From NCBI RefSeq assembly GCF_014649015.1, contig NZ_BMSF01000005.1, positions 1 to 64,000 on the forward strand: a stretch of 64,000 bases of DNA, read 5' to 3'. The notes beneath the pieces were generated by a model that saw only the letters and a list, made by a program, of their open reading frames with translations, did not search any database and was not told the origin of the DNA. The position numbers and the translations under genes are program-made. Positions 45,982 through 54,174 of this stretch are shown here, in pieces (within the stretch, counting starts at the first letter, position 1; each line of letters opens with the position of its first letter). Origin of the DNA: Streptomyces narbonensis. GTDB lineage: Bacteria > Actinomycetota > Actinomycetes > Streptomycetales > Streptomycetaceae.

Positions 45982-46218
45982 CCGCACGGCGTCCAGACCG
46001 GCGGCCTCGCGGGCGGCCTCCTTCTCGACGGGCTCGGCGCGGGGGCCCTTCCCTGGGGCGTCCTCTTCCTGCTGGTGCCCGTCGTCGCCGTCGTCACGGG
46101 CGCGCGCACCCCACGGCTTCCCGGCCCCGGACCTCCTGCCTCCGGCCTTCCTGCCTCCGACCTTCCGGCCCCCGGCGTCCCTGCCCCGCGCCTGCCCGCC
46201 CGCCGGAGCCGCTCCTGA
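45982..46218 (+). pseudogene. C-terminal fragment of an MFS-like transporter
   Basis: In this frame the translation reads GGLAGGLLLDGLGAGALPWG, then VLFLLVPVVAVVTGARTPRLP, and then a proline-rich tail and TGA at 46216. Such a Gly-rich helix followed by a short loop and a final hydrophobic helix is typical of the end of an MFS permease. Nothing upstream in frame continues the protein, so it is a remnant or a coincidental open frame. A strong terminator follows. The remaining part of the 380-base gap 45919-46298 is unassigned. Confidence 0.4.
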
Positions 46219-46240
46219 TGAGCCGCGCCCGCCGGAGCGG

Positions 46241-46280
46241 CCGAAGGCCCCCACCGCGTCAGGGCGGTGGGGGCCTTCGG
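46241..46280. terminator. Strong bidirectional terminator
   Basis: A perfect 17-bp stem (CCGAAGGCCCCCACCGC and its complement) around GTCAGG, between the molybdenum enzyme operon and the convergent vWA operon. The arms are long enough to stop RNA polymerase from both sides. Confidence 0.93.
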
Positions 46281-46298
46281 GGCTGCGTGCGGGGTGGT

Positions 46299-47120
46299 TC
46301 AGGCGGTCGGCGGGATCCGGGACGGCCGTCCGCCGCCGCGGGTCAGGACGTAGCCGCCGATGCCGGCGAGCGCCGCGAGGATGCCGCCCGCCGCGGTCCA
46401 GATCCAGCGGTCGGACCACCAGCCCGAGGACCAGCCGTCCTCCGGGGCCGCCGCCTCCACGGCGGAGGTCCGGCCAGCGTCGGCGTCCGCCTCCGCCTGG
46501 TCGGCGGTGGTCGCCCCGGGCACGAGCGGCGCGGCGAGCGAGCCGTCCGTGGCGTAGGCGCCGCCCTTGTCGAGGGTGGTCACCCCGACCCGCGCCGTGA
46601 ACGGCTGGCCGAGGTCCTCGTCCGGAAGGCCCGTGACGGTCAGCCGGACGTAGTAGCTGCCGGGCAGCGGGTCGTTCGCCCAGGCGTCCGCCGACGCGCG
46701 GACCGGCCGCAGCACACAGGCGAGCTCCACCGACGAGGCCTCCTTGGCCGCGGTACGGGACTGGGTCCCGTACATGCACGGCTGGCGCCGCCGCAGCCCG
46801 TCGTACACGTCGACCCGCCAGGTGGTGGGCCCGTGCCGCAGGGCGGAGTCGGGGAGCGTGACCGTGGCCTTCACCGTAGGCCGCTGCCCGGTGTCCGCAG
46901 GGAACACCCAGTACAGGTAGTCACCCGTGGCGGCCTGCGCGGTGGCCTGCTGCCCCGGGAGGAACCTCGCGGCGGTACGGAACGTCGTCCCGGCCTCCGT
47001 CGGCCCCGCCCCGGCACTCGGGTCCGCGGTGGGGGAGTCGGCCGTCGCGCCCGGCGCGGTGAGACCGAGGAGCGCGGCGCCCGCGAGGGCGGCCGTGGCG
47101 AGCATGCGTACGGTACGCAT
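46299..47120 (-). CDS. Secreted, membrane-anchored hypothetical protein
   Basis: 273 residues. An N-terminal signal (MLATAALAGAALLGLTAPGA, then TADS) and a C-terminal helix WTAAGGILAALAGIGGYVLT followed by RGGGRPSR give a type I topology with the bulk outside. The middle looks beta-rich with two cysteines (RRQPCMYG, VELACVLRP) able to form a disulfide. It starts one base inside the stop of the vWA gene (TGATG), so they form a translation-coupled pair, probably a surface complex. Function unknown. Confidence 0.72.
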   Translation of the reverse strand: MRTVRMLATAALAGAALLGLTAPGATADSPTADPSAGAGPTEAGTTFRTAARFLPGQQATAQAATGDYLYWVFPADTGQRPTVKATVTLPDSALRHGPTTWRVDVYDGLRRRQPCMYGTQSRTAAKEASSVELACVLRPVRASADAWANDPLPGSYYVRLTVTGLPDEDLGQPFTARVGVTTLDKGGAYATDGSLAAPLVPGATTADQAEADADAGRTSAVEAAAPEDGWSSGWWSDRWIWTAAGGILAALAGIGGYVLTRGGGRPSRIPPTA

Positions 47121-48394
47121 CAGTTGGTCCTCCAGACAGCGACGCGCCAGCGGGACACCCAGCCCCAGAGCAGACCGGCCAGGAAGCCGGCGAGCACGAG
47201 CACGCCGAGCAGCCACCAGCCGCGGCCGAGACCGAAGGCGGCCGCGTCCGAGGCGGCCGACGGGCCGTCGACGACGTCCACGGTCAGCTCGATCGGCATG
47301 CCGGGCGTCGTCTTGACCGACGGGGGAGCGGAGAAGGAGTTGCTGACCTGGAGGCAGACGGTCTCGGCGGCCGGCTTCGCGTCCCCGGGAGCGTCGTCGA
47401 GCTCCGGCTTCGGGTACCGCAGGCCGGTCGACATGACGTCCGTACGCCCGTCGCCCGCCTCCGAACCGCGGACGATCTCCCGGCCGTGGCGGGTGACCGC
47501 GCGCAGCAGCACCCCGTAGTCGTTGTTGACGGCCCGGTCGGCCGACACACTGACGGAGGCGCGCAGTTCCTGGCCGGGCAGTAGGTCCACCCGGTACCAG
47601 CGGTGCTCGCCGAAGGTCTCGCGGTCGGTGTAGAGGCCGGGCTTGAGCAGCGGGGCATCGACGCACCGCGCCGTGCCCTTCGTCCCCACCGGGGTGACGA
47701 CCGGGTCGGCGGCGCGGTCGACGAGCTGCTTCACCCGGCGCGAGAGCTCCTCGGTGCGGTGGACCGAGGTGTACGTGCCTCCGGTCGCCTCCGCGATGCA
47801 GGTGAGCTGCTGCCGGGTCTTGGCGTCCGGCACGAGACCCAGCGTGTCGATGACGAGGTGGATGCCCTTCGCCGCGATCTCCCGCGCGACCTGGCAGGGG
47901 TCGAGCGGGGCGCAGGTGTCCTCGCCGTCCGTGATGAGCACGATCCGCTTGGTCGCCCCGTCGTCGCCGAGGTCGTCGGCCGCGCCGAGCAGCGCCGGGC
48001 CGATCGGCGTCCAGCCGGTGGGGGCGAGGGTGGCGACGGCGGTCTTGGCCTCCGTACGGTCGAGCGGGCCGACCGGGTAGAGCTGCCGGGTGTCCTTGCA
48101 GCCGCGCTTGCGGTCGGGCCCCGGGTAGTCGGCGCCGAGCGTGCGGATGCCGAGCCGGACCTCCTCGGGCACCGCGTCCAGGACCTCGTTGAAGGCCTGC
48201 TTGGCGGCGGACATGCGGGACTTGCCGTCGATGTCCTTGGCCCGCATGGACCCGCTGACGTCGAGGACCAGCTCGACCTTGGGGGATTCCTTGGCCACCG
48301 GCTCGTCGGCGGCGGCGCTCGTGGGCAGGAGCGCGGCGGTCAGGGCGGCGAGCAGCGCGAGCGCCCCGGTCGCCAGCCGTTTTCTCGTGATCAT
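47120..48394 (-). CDS. Secreted von Willebrand factor A-domain protein
   Basis: 424 residues from ATG 48394. After a signal peptide (RLATGALALLAALTAALLPT, SAAADEP) comes a vWA domain with the MIDAS motif DVSGSM (Asp45, Ser47, Ser49), TGWTPIGPAL (third ligand Thr) and ITDGEDTC (Asp). A C-terminal helix, GWWLLGVLVLAGFLAGLLW, then WVSRWRVAVWR, anchors it in the membrane. Such proteins bind divalent metal and a partner surface; with the following gene it forms a two-gene unit. A GGAGG lies 17 bases before the ATG, further than usual, so a slightly earlier TTG start is possible. Confidence 0.85.
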   Translation of the reverse strand: MITRKRLATGALALLAALTAALLPTSAAADEPVAKESPKVELVLDVSGSMRAKDIDGKSRMSAAKQAFNEVLDAVPEEVRLGIRTLGADYPGPDRKRGCKDTRQLYPVGPLDRTEAKTAVATLAPTGWTPIGPALLGAADDLGDDGATKRIVLITDGEDTCAPLDPCQVAREIAAKGIHLVIDTLGLVPDAKTRQQLTCIAEATGGTYTSVHRTEELSRRVKQLVDRAADPVVTPVGTKGTARCVDAPLLKPGLYTDRETFGEHRWYRVDLLPGQELRASVSVSADRAVNNDYGVLLRAVTRHGREIVRGSEAGDGRTDVMSTGLRYPKPELDDAPGDAKPAAETVCLQVSNSFSAPPSVKTTPGMPIELTVDVVDGPSAASDAAAFGLGRGWWLLGVLVLAGFLAGLLWGWVSRWRVAVWRTN

Positions 48395-48486
48395 CGCCGG
48401 ATCGTATTGATGATCCTCCGACAAACCAAAACGGGGGTTGCCGGTTCGCCGTCCGCGGCGGCCTTTCCACCGGAATCCCCTGGGTG

Positions 48487-49368
48487 TCAGTCCTCCGCGG
48501 CCAGGCGCCGTACCTCGGCCAGTGCCTCGCTCACCGCTGCCGGGATGTCCGTCACCGGGAAGCGCGCGTGCCGTACCGTGCCGTCACGGTCGATGACCAG
48601 CACGATCCGTTTCAGCCGCAGCAGTTGTCCGGCGCGGAAGGTGGGCAGGCGCAGGGCGGCGGCGAGGCGGAGGTCGACGTCGGAGAGGAGGGCGAAGGGG
48701 ATGTCCTCCTGGCTCGCGAACACGCGCTGCTCGTCGGGGCGTTGGGTGCTGACGCCGTGCACCTCCGCGCCCGCGGCGCGGAAGTCCTCGTAGGCGTCCC
48801 TGAAGAGCCGGTTCTCCAGCGTGCAGCCGATGGTGCCGGGGATGTGTGACCAGCCCTCCGGCAGGGGGCTGGGGCTCCCGGTCGCCGGGTAGCAGAACAG
48901 GACGGTGGCCACGCTGTCGGCCACCGGGTCGACCGGCGCGCCGTCCCGGTGACGGGGCAGGCGCAGGCGCGGCAGTCGCCGGCCCGTCAGGTCCGCGACG
49001 CGCTGGGCCTCCGCGCTCGTCTCGTCGGCGGTGCCGCTGAGCGAGCCGTCGCCGAGGAGCCAGCGGTCGGCCCAGTCCTGCATCGACAGCAGGACCGGCA
49101 GCAGCCCCCGGCCGCTCTCGGTCAGCCGGTACTCGTGCCGCGTCGGCCGCTCCTGGTACGGGACCTTCTCCAGCACCCCCGTCTCCACCAGGTGCGCCAG
49201 GCGCTCCGTGAGTACCTTGCGGGAGATGCCCAGCTCCTCCTGGAGCGCGTCGAACCTGTGGTGCCCTCGGGCTGTCTCCCGGATCAGGAGCAGGCTCCAC
49301 CAGTCGCCGACCACCGACGCGGCCTGCGCGATCGCGCAGGCCGCGTCCCGCTCGGGAACCGACCTCAT
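48487..49368 (-). CDS. HxlR regulator fused to a redoxin domain
   Basis: 293 residues from ATG 49368. The N-terminal 110 residues are an HxlR winged helix (CAIAQAASVVGDWWSLLLIRETARG, FDALQEELGISRKVLTERLAHLVETGVLEKV, YRLTESGRGLLPVL), the signature cysteine at position 11 sensing thiol or reactive compounds. Residues 150-293 are a thioredoxin-like peroxiredoxin fold: VLFCYPATGSPSPLPEGW, IPGTIGCTLENRLFRDAYEDF with a Cys, VHGVSTQRPDEQRVFASQEDIPFALLSD. The catalytic TPxCxxE is replaced by GCT, so it may be a regulatory rather than catalytic redoxin. It diverges from an MFS gene with a palindrome between. Confidence 0.88.
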   Translation of the reverse strand: MRSVPERDAACAIAQAASVVGDWWSLLLIRETARGHHRFDALQEELGISRKVLTERLAHLVETGVLEKVPYQERPTRHEYRLTESGRGLLPVLLSMQDWADRWLLGDGSLSGTADETSAEAQRVADLTGRRLPRLRLPRHRDGAPVDPVADSVATVLFCYPATGSPSPLPEGWSHIPGTIGCTLENRLFRDAYEDFRAAGAEVHGVSTQRPDEQRVFASQEDIPFALLSDVDLRLAAALRLPTFRAGQLLRLKRIVLVIDRDGTVRHARFPVTDIPAAVSEALAEVRRLAAED

Positions 49369-49445
49369 CACTGCGTCTCCACTCCTGCGCGCACGGCGGC
49401 CGCTCGTCAGGACCATCTTGCGCCATGAGGTCGGTTCCGGATAGA

Positions 49446-49468
49446 AACTCACCTGGAACGAGTGAGTT
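49446..49468. promoter_or_regulatory. Palindromic operator between HxlR fusion and MFS gene
   Basis: AACTCAC (49446-49452) and GTGAGTT (49462-49468) form perfect 7-base inverted arms nine bases apart, in a local A/T-rich patch of the 139-base divergent gap. It is a plausible binding site for the HxlR-type regulator. Both start codons lie within 80 bases. Confidence 0.65.
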
Positions 49469-49507
49469 CCCAAAAGAGACTAACAAGATCCGGGGGGTGG
49501 ACGCCGT

Positions 49508-50797
49508 ATGAGCGGAACACGGGCGATCCAGGAGCACGACCGACTCGACGACGAACGGGAGGGCTCATCGCCGGGCGTCTTCTGGCGCTTCTGGGCAGCC
49601 GCCACCGTCAGCGGCGCGGGCACCGCCGTCACCGCCCTCGCCCTGCCGCTCGTCGCTCTCACCGTCCTCGACGCCACCGCCTTCGAGGTCGCCCTGCTCG
49701 CCGCCGCCGGACAGGTCTCGTGGCTGCTGCTCAGCCTCCCGGCGGGCGTCCTCGCGCAGCGCGTGCCGCTGCGCCGGCTCCAGGTCACGCTCGACCTCGT
49801 ACGGTTCGCGGCGCTCGGATCGCTGCCGCTCGCCTCGTGGCTCGGCACGCTCACGTATCCGCACCTGCTGTTCGCGGCGCTCGTCACCGGGTCGGCGACC
49901 GTGCTGTTCGACATCGGCAACTCGACCTTCCTGCCCGCCGTCGTCCCGGCCCGGCAGCTGGCCGCCCGCAACAGCGTCATGTCGGGCACGCACGCCGTCA
50001 CCGACACCGGCGGCCCCTCCCTCGGCGGCGTCCTGATCGGCGCGACAGGCCCGGTCGGCGCGCTCGTCGTGGACGCCGCGAGCTACCTGGCCTCCGCCGT
50101 GCTCCTGCGCACCCTCCCCGAGAGCCGCCCCGGGCCCCGCACCGGCGAGAGCGCGCTGCGGCTGATGCGCGAGGGATGGCGGTACGTCACCAAGCACCCG
50201 GTCATGCGCCCCTGCATGATCTGGGCGACCGCCGCAAACTTCCTCAACGCGGCCCTCGTCGCCCTCACCCCCCTCTACCTGGTCCGCGAGGCCGGCCTCG
50301 ACTCCGTACAGCTCGGTCTCGTCCTCGCCATGGACGGGGTCGGCGCGCTCGCCGGCGCCGCCGTCGCGGTCCGCGTGACGACGCGCCTCGGCACCGCGCG
50401 GGGCGTCATCGTGGCAGATCTGGCCGGCGGCGCGCTGCTCCTGCTCGCCCCGCTGACCACGTCGTCGGGGGACGCGTACTGGTTCGCCCTGGGCAGCGGC
50501 GGCTTCGCCTTCGGCACCGTCATCGGCTCGATCGCCACCCGCACCTACCGGCAGACACAGTCGCCCCCGGAACTGCTGTCCCGCGTGATGGCCACGGTCC
50601 GCTTCGTCTCCTGGGGCGCGATGCCGCTCGGCGCGCTCACCGCCGGCCTCCTCGCCACCCACCTCGGCGCCCACACCGCGCTCTGGACCGTCTGCGCCGC
50701 CGCCCTGCTGCCCCCGCTCTATCTCTTCTCCACCCGGGTGGGCCGCCACCGCGACCTCATCCGACACCCTGACGCCACGACACCGTCGGATCGCTGA
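49508..50797 (+). CDS. MFS transporter
   Basis: 429 residues, 12 predicted membrane helices. A DHA-type MFS protein: the first helix is GVFWRFWAAATVSGAGTAVTALALPLVALTVL, the A-motif equivalent shows as LPAGVLAQRVPLRRLQVTLD, and a second half begins at MRPCMIWATAANFLNAALVALTPLYL. The group (macrolide/antibiotic-like or MdfA-type) exports toxic small molecules; regulation by the divergent HxlR-redoxin protein suggests induction by an oxidant or electrophile. Substrate unknown. RBS GGGGGG at about 11 bases before the ATG. Confidence 0.93.
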   Translation: MSGTRAIQEHDRLDDEREGSSPGVFWRFWAAATVSGAGTAVTALALPLVALTVLDATAFEVALLAAAGQVSWLLLSLPAGVLAQRVPLRRLQVTLDLVRFAALGSLPLASWLGTLTYPHLLFAALVTGSATVLFDIGNSTFLPAVVPARQLAARNSVMSGTHAVTDTGGPSLGGVLIGATGPVGALVVDAASYLASAVLLRTLPESRPGPRTGESALRLMREGWRYVTKHPVMRPCMIWATAANFLNAALVALTPLYLVREAGLDSVQLGLVLAMDGVGALAGAAVAVRVTTRLGTARGVIVADLAGGALLLLAPLTTSSGDAYWFALGSGGFAFGTVIGSIATRTYRQTQSPPELLSRVMATVRFVSWGAMPLGALTAGLLATHLGAHTALWTVCAAALLPPLYLFSTRVGRHRDLIRHPDATTPSDR

Positions 50798-50852
50798 CAG
50801 GGCGTTCACCGCGGCCACCAGGGTGATCCCGTGCGGAAGGGACCTGATTCCG

Positions 50853-51569
50853 TCAGCGGTGCTCGGGGTTCTCGAAGTCGAAGCGGCAGCCGGCGTCCCA
50901 CGCGGAGCGCTGGTTTCCGTGGGCGGGGATGCCGTCGGCGTCCTTGAGCATCCTTGCCAGGTGGAGTTGGTTCCAGGTCATGAAGGTCGCGTTGCGGTTC
51001 GTGAAGTCGTTCTCCGGCCCGCCGGAGCCGGGGTCGAGGTACGAAGGGCCCGGGCCGGCCTCGCCGACCCAGCCCGCGTCCGCCTGCGGCGGAAGGACGT
51101 ATCCGAGGTGCTGGAGGCTGTAGAGGACGTTCATCGCGCAGTGCTTGGCGCCGTCCTCGTTGCCGGTGATCAGGCAGCCGCCGACGCGACCGTAGTAGGC
51201 GTACTGGCCACGCTCGTTGAGGATCGACGAGCAGGCATAGAGACGCTCGATCACCTTCTTCATGACCGAGGAGTTGTCTCCCAGCCACACGGGCCCCGCC
51301 AGCGTCAGGATGTCGGCGGCCATCACCTGCGAGTAGATCACCGGCCACTCGTCCGTCTCCCACCCGTGCTCCGTCATGTCCGGCCAGACACCGGTCGCGA
51401 TGTCGATGTCCACCGCCCTGAGCACCTCGACCTGCACGCCCTGGCGCTCCAAGATCCCGGTGCTGATGTCGATCAGCCCCTGCGTGTGGCTCTGCTCCGG
51501 CGAACGCTTGAGCGTGCAATTGATCACCAGGGCGCGGAGGTCGCGGTAGGACGTGCCGGTGTCGGTCAT
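50853..51569 (-). CDS. Flavodoxin-like NADPH-dependent FMN reductase
   Basis: 238 residues. The opening LRALVINCTLKRSPEQSHTQGLIDISTGILERQG is a flavodoxin-fold FMN-binding loop with S-P and S-H-T contacting phosphate; AADILTLAGPVWLGDNSSVMKKVIERLY is the typical second FMN loop and YYGRVGGCLITGNEDGAKHC the third. Such proteins use NADPH to reduce FMN, quinones or azo dyes. No partner gene nearby. It converges with the MFS gene, 55 bases between. Confidence 0.9.
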   Translation of the reverse strand: MTDTGTSYRDLRALVINCTLKRSPEQSHTQGLIDISTGILERQGVQVEVLRAVDIDIATGVWPDMTEHGWETDEWPVIYSQVMAADILTLAGPVWLGDNSSVMKKVIERLYACSSILNERGQYAYYGRVGGCLITGNEDGAKHCAMNVLYSLQHLGYVLPPQADAGWVGEAGPGPSYLDPGSGGPENDFTNRNATFMTWNQLHLARMLKDADGIPAHGNQRSAWDAGCRFDFENPEHR

Positions 51570-51848
51570 GGATGCGTTCCCCTGCGGGCGAGTGGGCGGG
51601 TCGGGCGGTGAAACGGGCCCGGCTGCCCACGTCGATAGGCGGGTCGGGCCGGCCGGAAATCCCGTCTACTCTCTCGCCCTCGTGCGACGGAATCGCCGAA
51701 CGCCACGGCGGCTCCGACGAAGTCGGCTGCCCGGTCACCCGCGTGGCCTCACACCCATGACATGTGTCGCCGAATCGGATCGGCGGAACACACGGGCACC
51801 CCGGGTCGCTCGACCCGACATGAAATCTCACCCACGCATTCGCCTTCG

Positions 51849-51877
51849 TTGACCGATCCACTTTGGATCGAATTCAT
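51849..51877 (+). promoter_or_regulatory. Candidate promoter with dyad in the spacer
   Basis: TTGACC (51849-51854) and ATTCAT (51872-51877) are 17 bases apart and GATCCA CTT TGGATC fills the spacer (51855-51869). It lies in the most A/T-rich part of a 501-base gap (51570-52070), about 195 bases before the secreted protein gene. The other parts of the gap show no gene I can support. Confidence 0.4.
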
Positions 51878-52070
51878 CATTGAATCGTGCGCGAAAGGCG
51901 ACATCCTGCTGACTTGCGATCAGGATTGCGGAGTGTTGCCCTGGAATGGGCAGGGGGTAAAGGGCGGAATGATCCGGCCCCGAACAAGTGGCCTTCAGCC
52001 GAAGCAGGGGGGACGAAGCGTCGTGTGCCGACGGGATGCCCCGCGCCGCGACCGCTATCGGAGGTTCACG

Positions 52071-52526
52071 ATGACCCAGGTCTCTTCTGCCCGCATTCCG
52101 CTGCGCCAGATCATGGCCGTGCTCTTGACGGCCGTCCTGACGCTCTCCCTCTCGGTGGTGATCACCGTCACCTCGACGAAGGAAGCAGCCGCCTCGTGCT
52201 CCGCCAACCGGTTCAACGGAACGTGGCGCTCGTCCGACGAGAGGCTGAAGCGCATCGACGTATGGCAGGGAGAGGACTGCCACCTCTACGCCAAAGCCTG
52301 GTCCGTCTGCGAGAACGACTCGTCGCACATCTGCAGTTGGGGAACCAGACGAATGGGAGACAGCCCCGAGCCGAACTTCCAGTTCGTCGGATACAACTGG
52401 AACAACGCCAACGAGGTGCTGCACCTGCGGATGAAGGACAGGTCTCACATCTCGGTGTGGGACAGCACCGACTACCACAACGGCAAGAAGGTCAGCTTCA
52501 CGGTCACGATGTACAAGAGCCGTTGA
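52071..52526 (+). CDS. Small secreted hypothetical protein
   Basis: 151 residues from ATG 52071, chosen for GGAGG six bases upstream. An N-terminal helix IMAVLLTAVLTLSLSVVITV, then TSTKEAAASC, is a signal peptide. The mature 110 residues hold four cysteines (ASC, EDC, SVC, HIC), enough for two disulfides, and are beta-rich with aromatic strands (LYAKAWSVCENDS, FVGYNWNNANEVLHLRMKDR). A small secreted, perhaps ligand-binding or inhibitor protein; no family recognised. Followed by a strong hairpin terminator. The promoter region upstream has an A/T-rich patch at 51840-51890. Confidence 0.65.
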   Translation: MTQVSSARIPLRQIMAVLLTAVLTLSLSVVITVTSTKEAAASCSANRFNGTWRSSDERLKRIDVWQGEDCHLYAKAWSVCENDSSHICSWGTRRMGDSPEPNFQFVGYNWNNANEVLHLRMKDRSHISVWDSTDYHNGKKVSFTVTMYKSR

Positions 52527-52564
52527 GCCCGCAGGGCGGCAACTCCGCCCGCGCCGCTACGGGA

Positions 52565-52598
52565 CGAGACCCCCTACCAAGGCAGGTGGGGGGTCTCG
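52565..52598 (+). terminator. Hairpin terminator after the secreted protein gene
   Basis: CGAGACCCCC and GGGGGTCTCG pair exactly, extended inward by four more pairs (one wobble) around an AAGGCA loop, 38 bases after the stop. Confidence 0.9.
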
Positions 52599-52681
52599 CC
52601 GTGCCTGCGCACATCCCGCTCCCGGGCCGCTCGGCCGCGACCGAACGCGCATGGAGGCCGCCGGGAGCCGTCCCGTCGCCG

Positions 52682-53485
52682 CTACGCCGACGGATGCGGC
52701 GGCACCGCGTCCACGAGCGCCGCCAGGGCGGACCCGAGCGCCCGCGCTCCCGGTCCCGCCGGGCCGCCCGGCTCGCTCATGTAGACGTCACGGCGAATCT
52801 CGATCATGAGCGCGCTGACCCGCGGATCCTTGCCGTAGTACGACAGCGGTACGTACGTGCCGGCGAAGGGCGTGTCCGTCGCAAGCCCGCCGAAGCCGCC
52901 GAACGCCTCCCGGGCCGCGTCCAGCAGGGCCGGCGGCGTGTGGAAGGCGTCGGTGCCGAGGCAGACCGGCGGACGGGGACCCTCGCCGTGCAGCTCGTAC
53001 GGGAGCGGTCCGGTCGGGTACGAGTGGACGTCGATGATCACGGCCCGCCCCGTGGCCTCCAGGCGCCCCGCCACGGCGGCGGCCATGGCCTCCGCGTACG
53101 GCGTGAAGTACCGGTCGACCAGCGGCGTCGGGTCGAAGTCGGTCGGCCGGAGCGCGGCGCGGTGCGTGGTCCGTGTATACACCGCGCCCATCCCGACGGC
53201 CAGCATCTCCTCGCGCTCGTCGGGGAACCGCTCGGGGTCGACGACCAGCCGGGACAGCCGGTTGACGAACTGCCAGGGGGTCGAGCCGGCCGCCGCCGCG
53301 GCCACAGCCGCGATCTCCGCGGTGTGGGCGTCGGTGATGTGATCCAGCTCGCGGTCCAGTTCCCCGTCGCCCAACAGGATGCCGTCGCGCACGTCCGGCG
53401 GTACGAACCGCGAGGAGTGCGGGACGTGGAGGAGGACGGGGGAGTCCGGGGCGCCGGCGAGGACGTCGTACGAACGTGAGGTCAT
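52682..53485 (-). CDS. N-formylglutamate amidohydrolase-like protein
   Basis: 267 residues. The zinc-hydrolase features of this family are visible: PVLLHVPHSSRFVPPDV at the start (H-x-x-H-S type), ELDHITDAHTAEIA with a metal-binding pattern, and VIIDVHSYP with His. In Hut pathways the enzyme frees glutamate from N-formylglutamate, but isolated homologues in Streptomyces may act on other acylated amino acids; no hut genes are visible. Convergent with the secreted protein gene. Confidence 0.85.
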   Translation of the reverse strand: MTSRSYDVLAGAPDSPVLLHVPHSSRFVPPDVRDGILLGDGELDRELDHITDAHTAEIAAVAAAAAGSTPWQFVNRLSRLVVDPERFPDEREEMLAVGMGAVYTRTTHRAALRPTDFDPTPLVDRYFTPYAEAMAAAVAGRLEATGRAVIIDVHSYPTGPLPYELHGEGPRPPVCLGTDAFHTPPALLDAAREAFGGFGGLATDTPFAGTYVPLSYYGKDPRVSALMIEIRRDVYMSEPGGPAGPGARALGSALAALVDAVPPHPSA

Positions 53486-53555
53486 CGGCTCACCCTCGCA
53501 CAGGCCGTGCCCGCCGTGACGTGCGCCCCGTCCGTGCTCGTGGGCGCGGCGCCGG

Positions 53556-53984
53556 TCACCGGCGGTCGAGCGCCATCGTCGCGTGGACGGTCTTGCCCTC
53601 GGGGCCCGCGTCCACGGTCACGTCACGGCACAGCCGGAGCACGATCGGCCAGCCGTAGCCCCCGGGACGCAGCCCCTCGCGGCGCTGGTACAGCGGGAGC
53701 TCCCCGCTGGCATCGGCCACGGACACCGTCACCCGGTCGCGTCCGACCCCGATCCCGAAGTCCGTGACACCGCCCGCGTGCCGGAGCGCGTTCGTGACGA
53801 GCTCCGAGGTGACGAGCAGCAGGTCCTCGACCTGGGAGGGCCACAGGGTGCCGAGCCCCGCGACGGTGTGTCGGACGAGCTGCCGCGCCTGGGCCGGGGT
53901 ACGGACCGGGCGCGTACCTGCGCTTCCGGCGCCGCCCGGGTCCGTCCCGGGGGTCCGGGGCCGGGTGTCGCTCCAGGTCTTCAT
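53556..53984 (-). CDS. Anti-sigma-type histidine-kinase-like ATPase
   Basis: 142 residues from ATG 53984, with GGGA before it. A GHKL/HATPase_c_2 fold: VEDLLLVTSELVTNALRHAGG is the N-box (N with adjacent E), VSVADASGELPLY the D-box strand and GLRPGGYGWPIVLRLC the G-box. It belongs to the RsbW/SpoIIAB-like group that binds a sigma factor and phosphorylates anti-anti-sigma factors. It diverges from the SigB/F-type gene with 190 bases between; a shared control region is likely. Its partner sigma factor is probably the neighbour, but pairing is inferred from position. Confidence 0.87.
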   Translation of the reverse strand: MKTWSDTRPRTPGTDPGGAGSAGTRPVRTPAQARQLVRHTVAGLGTLWPSQVEDLLLVTSELVTNALRHAGGVTDFGIGVGRDRVTVSVADASGELPLYQRREGLRPGGYGWPIVLRLCRDVTVDAGPEGKTVHATMALDRR

Positions 53985-54174
53985 CGCGGATCCCTTCCTT
54001 CCTGTTCCTGGCCGGTTCCTCGGCAAGTGATGGGTTTCGTCTGCCCGTTCGATCAGGGGTGATGTGTCTCTTTCGGGCGAAACCGGACGGGAAGGGATGA
54101 GGAGTGCCTTCGGGAAGCGGGGGTACGAGAACCAAGACCGCTGAACGGACCGCGAGCCAGAGGAGGTTGTCCCC

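Noticed and set aside
53985..54174. SigB-type autoregulated promoter before the sigma factor gene
   Set aside because: GTTT and GGGGTGAT are present, but the spacing is 18 or more and the -10 deviates from GGGTAY; too weak to call.
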